The notes under the pieces were generated by a model that was given only the letters and a program-made list of their open reading frames with translations, had not been told where the DNA came from and searched no databases. Below are positions 58,852 through 64,000 of a stretch of 64,000 nt of DNA, piece after piece (positions within the stretch are counted from its first letter, which is position 1; every line of letters begins with the position of its first letter). The DNA comes from Shinisaurus crocodilurus (lineage: Eukaryota > Chordata > Lepidosauria > Squamata > Shinisauridae): assembly GCA_021292165.1 (NCBI GenBank), contig CM037877.1, forward strand, positions 81,375,691 to 81,439,690, read 5' to 3'. The position numbers were made by a program, and so were the translations under genes.

Positions 58852-59025
58852 GATTCATAGATCATAGAGTTGGAAGGAGCCTACAAGGCTATCGAGTCCA
58901 ACCCCTTGCTCAATGCAGCTCAATGCAGGAAACTAGAGGAGGGGTCTCCCATCCAAGTAATAACCAGGCTTGACCCTGCTTAGCTTTCCACGCTCAGACA
59001 AGCTGAGCCAGCATAAGCCACAGGC
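58852..59025 (-). mobile_element. 5S-rRNA-like SINE with CR1-like tail, copy D
   Basis: On the minus strand it starts GCCTGTGGCTTATGCTGGCT and continues GCGTGGAAAGCTAAGCAGGG and ATGGGAGACC. It then passes through a small duplication (AGCTGCATTGAGC...CATTGAGC) into GGTTGGACTCGATAGCCTTG and a CTATGATCTATGAATCT-type tail. Confidence 0.88.
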
Positions 59026-59397
59026 CTGTATCTTTGTTTCATTGACTTACAGTAATCCTTTTCAGTAATGCCAAAAGATACCAAGTTGCATTTTATAAAT
59101 TTTATGCAAGGCTTTATTTGCTGTTCTTGCTTCACAGTATAAATAAATTGTTTCATGTACATATGTATGCACTTAATAAAAATAATGTTTTATACAATAC
59201 CATGTACTTCACAGAATTAAGATATTTATGTACATCTACCTACCATTTATTGTGTGGGAAATGAAAGTGAAGGGAAATATTTTCATGTACGTATTTATTT
59301 AATTTATATTTGTAGCTACTTGTATCCCCTGATTAGTCTGCTGCACAATTGCAGACAGAATTGAAATCTACACGTTTGACAAAAATTGTATAAAAAC

Positions 59398-59700
59398 AGA
59401 GACAACCCTTCAAGTACTGGAAGAGTGCTATCATATCTCCCAGTCTCCTCTTCTTAAGGCTAAACATGCCCAGTTCTTTCAGTCTCTCCGCATAGGGCCT
59501 TGTTTCCAGCCCCTTTATCATCCTTGTTGCCCTCCTCTGAACCCTCTTCAGTTTGTCTACATCCTTCTTAAAAGTGTGGTGCCCAGAACTGGACACAGTA
59601 CTCAAGATGAGGCCTAACCAGTGCTGAGTAAAGGGGAATTATCACTTCGCGCAATTTGGAAGCTATACTTCTATTGAATGTGTCCAGTTCGTAATGAATT
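59398..59700 (-). mobile_element. CR1 LINE fragment
   Basis: The minus strand encodes [40 protein letters not shown] and IALFQYLKG, the CR1 reverse-transcriptase C-terminal region just upstream of the part seen at 15396. It is truncated at both ends. Confidence 0.85.
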
Positions 59701-61037
59701 AAGTGTTATTTCCCCTTCATGTTCTCCAGCTTGGAATGTAAACTCAGATTCTGCACATTACACAGTCAATGTGTGGGCTAATGAGGCTTCTTTGTAGACA
59801 CACACATGCCAATTTTTTTTAAAAAGTTAGCCCCTTACTCTAGCTGAAACTTTCACTGATCACTGCAAAACTATGTAACTTAAAAAGCCAGATCAGTGTT
59901 TAAATTACAGGAGGGGCCTGGCCCTCTTAGTTACTGTTTGTATAAGGCTACCTGGGAGCAGGGAGGCATGACTTGGCTAAAATTTGGAGGAGTTGAGAGG
60001 TGGGTTTTATGGATTTTGTTAAGGCTGCTTTGTAGGCACAGTTGTGGGCATTCATTAATGTTAAACTTCTACTCTTGATGAAATTCTCATGGATCACTGT
60101 GGAACTCTGTGAACTACAAAGCTATCTGCATTTTTGTTTTGAGAAGGGAGGGCAGTTGAATTTCCAAGCAGCTCTCCACTATGTCTGGTGCTGGAAACTA
60201 CAAATTCCATGGGACAATAGGATAAGGTACACTATCAGCATGCATGCACTGACATTATGCACTGGGAAAGAACTCTCAGAAAAAAACAGATACGCTTTTC
60301 TCAAGAATTCTTTGAGAGCGCTTGTAAATGGCAAGTCAGTTCCAAGTCTAACCAAGAAAGATTGCTAATCTCTAAACCAGAACACTGCAATGAACCTATT
60401 GCCTTACCTGCTGGATAGAAGGTTAATATTTGACAGCCGTTAATTTTTGGACTACAAAGAGGCATGGGAGAAGGATTTCAAGGGCTACAATATGCATATT
60501 AAAAAGTGAATGGTTTTTGTATTATGGTAATAAATGGCTACTTGAAGCAAATTTGAAACAATATTTTGTTCTTCGTAAAAGTACTTGAAAGAATAAGTGG
60601 CACAGCTTAGAAAATTTTATGGATATAAGCAACATTTTATGCTATTTCCCTTCTTCACAGTGGAAAATAAAAAAAGAAACCAGCAAAATACTCAGCAAAA
60701 TAGTACGAAAGGAGAACTGAAACCAAGAAAGTCTGAAAGTCTTACTAATAGGAAGCTCTTGGGGCAAAGATATCTGGGAATTATAGTTTGCTAGGGCATC
60801 TGGGTGCTTAAGGAAGGATTCAAAAGCCCTGGTATACTGCCTAGGGAACAGTGTACTGGTTAACAAGGTTTTCAGGCCTACTGAAGGCCCAAAGAGTAGT
60901 CTTCCTCTGTATCACCTAACTTTAATTCCATCGCTGATGCTGGAATATATATTTTGAGAAAAGTTAAAATTCAAAAGGCTGAGTATAAAAAGATTATTTC
61001 TGTCTCCCACACAGTTCAGAAACTTGGCAATGTAGAG

Positions 61038-61181
61038 CAGGATTGGAGAATCTAGGCCCCTCAAGTTGTTGTTGGACTTCAACTCCCATCATCCCCAGTA
61101 AGCATGGCCAATATCAGGGATGCAGGATGATGGGACTTGAAGTCCAACAACAAATCGAGTGCCATATGTTCCTCATTCCTG
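61038..61181. mobile_element. Palindromic hAT-like element
   Basis: The left end is CAGGATTGGAGAATCTAGG and the right end, inverted, CAGGAATGAGGAACATATGG. The arms share GTTGTTGGACTTCAACTCCC with the inverse GGGACTTGAAGTCCAACAAC. No matching duplication is left. Confidence 0.65.
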
Positions 61182-61249
61182 AAATAAAATCTAGATCAGG
61201 TAATTTATGAATAAATCCATGAAAAACTATTTCTTCTGAATCACAACAT

Positions 61250-61582
61250 GCAAGGATATCTACATTGAGGCTGTGAGAGGGCCTTCTTGATTGCTATATA
61301 AAGACTGTGGAACTCCTTGCCACAGGTCAGCTATGTGGTCCCTACCTGAAATGATTCTGTCAAAAATGGAGGACCATATTTCAACATGCTTTTGGCCTAA
61401 CAGATGGCTGACTTAGTCATACCTGGCTTTCTTTTGTTTGCAAATGTTTTATTTTAACTGCTGCTCTTATCTGCTTTTTCTGTTTTCTGTTTTTTAGGTT
61501 GTATTTTTAAAAATCCTGATGTAAGCCACCTTGAGCATTAAAATTTAAATAGTGTTATATAAATTGTTTAATAAATAATATG
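61250..61582 (+). mobile_element. L2-like LINE 3' end
   Basis: GAGAGGGCCTTCTTGATTGC and ACTGTGGAACTCCTTGCCAC recall the RAFS...LWN.LP segment of L2-like reverse transcriptases with broken frames. A TAAGCCACCTTGAGCATTAA 3' module and an A/T tail follow. Confidence 0.65.
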
Positions 61583-61666
61583 CACCTAACTGTATAGAAT
61601 GTCAGTATGAAAAATTCTAATTATTTCCAATATTACAACAATTGAATAATGTAAAAACATACTTAC

Positions 61667-61860
61667 TATTGTCCAGGTAAAATCCAACTGGGCAGTTGGT
61701 AATACAACTCCTAGACTCTTCATTGATATAGTAACCTGGTTTACAGGTATTACATTCATCACTGTGACTTCCAAAACATGTTTCACAGTTGGGTGAGCAT
61801 TTTTTGCAACGTTTCTTGTCTGCGCTGTAGTGACCAGGTGGACAGTTGGGAACACAGATG
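61667..61860 (-). CDS. PCSK5: PCSK5 exon, furin-like Cys-rich repeat (first coding exon in window)
   Basis: This internal exon has 194 coding bases: one base to finish a codon, 64 full codons, and one base over. The peptide starts ICVPNCPPGHYSADKK and ends CPVGFYLDN. Its CxxC...CxxC spacing is that of furin-like repeats, the region in which PC5 binds heparan sulfate proteoglycans and TIMPs. The donor, read on the minus strand, is a strong GTAAGT. The acceptor AG follows a weak pyrimidine tract, so the upper boundary is slightly less certain than the lower one. The frame joins the next exon at 58603 exactly. No preceding exon was found up to 64000. Confidence 0.93.
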
Positions 61861-62157
61861 CTTCATTGCACAAGATGATAAGATACAACCAGAATGATGC
61901 ATTAATTTGACAGGAAAAAAGCAACAGTGACTTTCCAATCATGAAGCATGCTTATCTATGGAAGTACAGAGTATAGCCAGGGGTGCAACAGATCAAGCCC
62001 TTCTGGTTTGTGTCTAAATTGTGCCTAGATATAGATTCCCAAGCCAGTTCCACCCTCCACCAGCCAGTGCAATACAAATGTGACTATACAATGGTTATGG
62101 TTGTTAGATTTGGGAAAAATGAAGTGCTACCCCATTCATTCCCCAAGCCTTTAATTT

Positions 62158-62535
62158 TATTTATTTAATACATTTGTATACTGCCCAACTGGAAAATGCC
62201 CTCAGTCCAATGTACAAACATAAAACCAAACAGCAACAACAAAGTAACAAAAAATACAACAATAAAAATATCAAAATAACACAATATTAAGCATTAAATA
62301 CATTAATAATATTAAAACATTGAGGAGCCAGCAGTAAAAATAATAAGCAACAGATTAAAGATAAAATTCCTGTTAAAAGAGGAAGATCTTAACCTGGCCT
62401 CTAAATATATACAATGAAGACACCAGGTAGATCTCCTTGGGAAGGGCTTTCCACAGACTGATGGCCACTACAAAGATGGTTCTTTCCCTGGTAGCCACCT
62501 GTGGTACCATTGTGGATGACGGCACACATACATTT
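62158..62535 (-). mobile_element. L2/CR1-like LINE 3' fragment
   Basis: The minus strand encodes VVPQVATRERTIFVVAISLW, then KALPKEIYLVSSLYIF, a decayed AFSVAAP.LWN.LP segment. It is followed in antisense by GTATACTGCCCAACTGGAAA, the 3' module, and an AT-rich tail. Confidence 0.7.
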
Positions 62536-62539
62536 TGCG

Positions 62540-63160
62540 CGCGCAAAAGAGGAAATAAGAGTCGAGACACAGAATGATGGTGAAATTAAGGGCCACATTT
62601 ATTGATTGGAGGATCTGGGAAGGGACGAATGCGGGTGCTAGCTAAACCGGCTCTTGGCCAGTATACCCTTCAATGGGCGAAACATCCCAATCGGAGGTGT
62701 GGCGCTGTAACTCACCACTCCCCAATTTCACACCGTACGGTGTCGGAAGGCCTCCGCCATGTCACCGCATGGGGCCATGAAACTCCATGTGGGTGAGAGG
62801 AATTGGCCTCAAAGGCGGATCCTATCTCCCTGGCCGTGCCATGAAACTGGGCTCAGGGTAGGCTAAGGTATCGCCAGTCACCTGAAAGCTGCCGTGGGAT
62901 GATCACCGAACCTCACCCCACTGCCTAAAACCCGCACTTACCGCCAATGTGACCAAATCAGGGAGACTACGCAAAACAAAAAAGCACCCAACCCAAGAAC
63001 ACAGTGCAGAGTAGGCAAAATTCGCACACCACCACCAGGCCAATCAGCAATGGTGAGCCAAAATTCCTACTCGGCCCCGTCAACCGGCGACCAGAAATCC
63101 CACACTGTGAATTGGGAGGGAGGGGGGGAGCTGCTTTGAGAAGAGGCAGAGGGTGGAGCA
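62540..63160 (-). mobile_element. GC-rich block, possible LTR fragment
   Basis: This block has no decay pattern like the flanking LINEs. On the minus strand a CAATCAATAAATGTGGCCC segment is a polyadenylation-like signal, followed by TTCTGTGTCTCGACTCTTAT, an arrangement typical of LTR R/U5. A second AATAAA-like string (plus, 63170) is on the other strand. I could not define TG...CA ends or a duplication. It could also be unique sequence. Confidence 0.3.
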
Positions 63161-63668
63161 ATGCTGCCTAATAAAGGCCTCCACTGCTCCTCCCCCCACC
63201 TTGAGCCCATAGGTGGTTTCGAATTTTACAGCCTCACCTCTCATTCCTCCACACGCGCAAATTGTCCTCCCACCAACAGCTACCCGTTGGTGGGGGAAGG
63301 GGAATTTCAATGTATATCCTGCCTTTCTGCATATAGGACCCATGGTGGCTAATAACAGCAATAAAGGCACAATAAAACAATTTAAAAAGTCAATAACATT
63401 GATTAAAAGTATCAGTAACAATAAAATAAAAAAGGAAGAGCAGGTGAAACCGATCAATGATTTCAAGCCACATTAAAACATATTGAGATGAGCCATAAAT
63501 AAAAAAGTTGAGTTAATCTGAGAGGCCAAAGACTGGTCTAAATAATAATAATAAAAAAGTATTCACTTGAAGGACATCAAGTCCTAGAACCACTACTGAA
63601 AATGGAGATGCCTAGTAAATGTCTTCTGAAAAAGAATTCTGCTTAACTTCAAACTGGCATTCCAAGTA

Positions 63669-63962
63669 CAGTAATACCTTGGACTGCAAGTACAGTATTT
63701 TTCCATGTATAAGACTATACTTTTTCCTAAAATTGTTAGACTAAAAATTGAGGGTCGTCTTATACACGGAAGTAAGCCAAGGAGAGAACCACGCGGTTGC
63801 GAAACTGCCCAGTGGGGGGCGTCTTATACATGGGGGCGACTTATAGACGGGAAAATATGGTAACTTGGTTTGAGAGCGTTTTGCAAGACAAGCAAATTTT
63901 TAAATATTTATTTAATTTTTTTTTACTTGATATACAAGCAATGTCTTGCAATACAAGTACTG
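63669..63962. mobile_element. TA-type TIR element carrying a nested insertion
   Basis: The left end is CAGTAATACCTTGGACTGC, preceded by TA (63667-63668). The right end, inverted, is CAGTACTTGTATTGC, followed by TA (63963-63964). It is related at its left end to 5013-6209. It is interrupted by the element at 63693-63860. Confidence 0.7.
63693..63860. mobile_element. Nested 168-bp TIR element, TA duplication
   Basis: The left end is CAGTATTTTTCCATGTATAA and the right end, inverted, CCATATTTTCCCGTCTATAA. It is flanked by TA (63691-63692 and 63861-63862). Inside, GTCTTATACA occurs twice near the right. It lies inside the older TIR element. Confidence 0.75.
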
Positions 63963-64000
63963 TAGTATGGCTTAAATTAAAAATCTCTGTACAATTTTTT

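Larger units (their letters stand above)
58604..61666 (-). other. PCSK5: PCSK5 intron, 3.1 kb
   Basis: It contains a 5S-like SINE (58852-59025), a CR1 fragment (59398-59700, minus), a palindromic hAT-like copy (61038-61181) and an L2-like LINE tail (61250-61582, plus). Positions 59700-61030 have no recognisable feature. Confidence 0.7.
61861..64000 (-). other. PCSK5: PCSK5 intron (partial) upstream of the first visible exon
   Basis: It contains an L2-like LINE fragment (62158-62535, minus), a GC-rich LTR-like block (about 62540-63160), a LINE-type 3' end near 63302-63560 (minus) and a nested pair of TA-type TIR elements (63669-63962). No Cys-rich exon that could precede ICVPNC was found. Confidence 0.65.

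Noticed and set aside
3086..61860. PCSK6 (PACE4) instead of PCSK5
   Set aside because: PACE4 has a much shorter Cys-rich region. The extended repeats, the CYWCxEGFFLLG segment and the PC5A-type terminal exon fit only PCSK5.

Overview
This window is vertebrate nuclear DNA: small exons flanked by GT-AG introns, with dense, old interspersed repeats. It carries the middle of one gene, PCSK5 (proprotein convertase subtilisin/kexin type 5), on the minus strand, so transcription runs from high to low coordinates. The repeats (CR1 and L2-like LINE fragments with reverse-transcriptase C-terminal remnants, a tRNA-type SINE, 5S-rRNA-like SINEs with CR1-type tails, many hAT copies, Tc1/mariner-like elements, a Helitron-like copy) suggest a sauropsid. 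A squamate reptile is most likely; the species cannot be named from this window.

Twelve consecutive coding exons of the furin-like cysteine-rich region were found between 61860 and 3086. Their phases join without a break (1523 coding bases, about 507 residues). A thirteenth exon, 47971-47856, is an alternative terminal exon. It encodes a 37-residue tail ending in a stop and matches the soluble PC5A isoform as I recall it. The exon at 52569-52454 can therefore splice either to 47971 (short, secreted PC5A with a completed PLAC-like six-cysteine module) or skip 18 kb to 34318 (long, membrane-anchored PC5B with many more Cys-rich repeats). The protease domain lies upstream and outside the window (beyond 64000). 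The PC5B transmembrane and cytoplasmic exons lie downstream (below position 1).

Almost everything else is intron. Its most notable contents are: (1) seven hAT-type elements with recognisable 8-bp target-site duplications, including a 983-bp copy that keeps a transposase dimerisation-domain remnant and two copies of one family with different duplications; (2) four copies of a chimeric SINE with a 5S-rRNA-like head and a CR1-like tail; (3) a 1.2-kb TA-flanked TIR element filled with GC-rich palindromes and about 80-bp tandem units; (4) a 157-bp Helitron-like element between A and T; (5) a 477-bp GC-rich TIR element with a candidate 5-bp duplication; (6) a nested TA/TA insertion at the right edge. 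No tRNA, functional rRNA, CRISPR or second protein-coding gene is supported.
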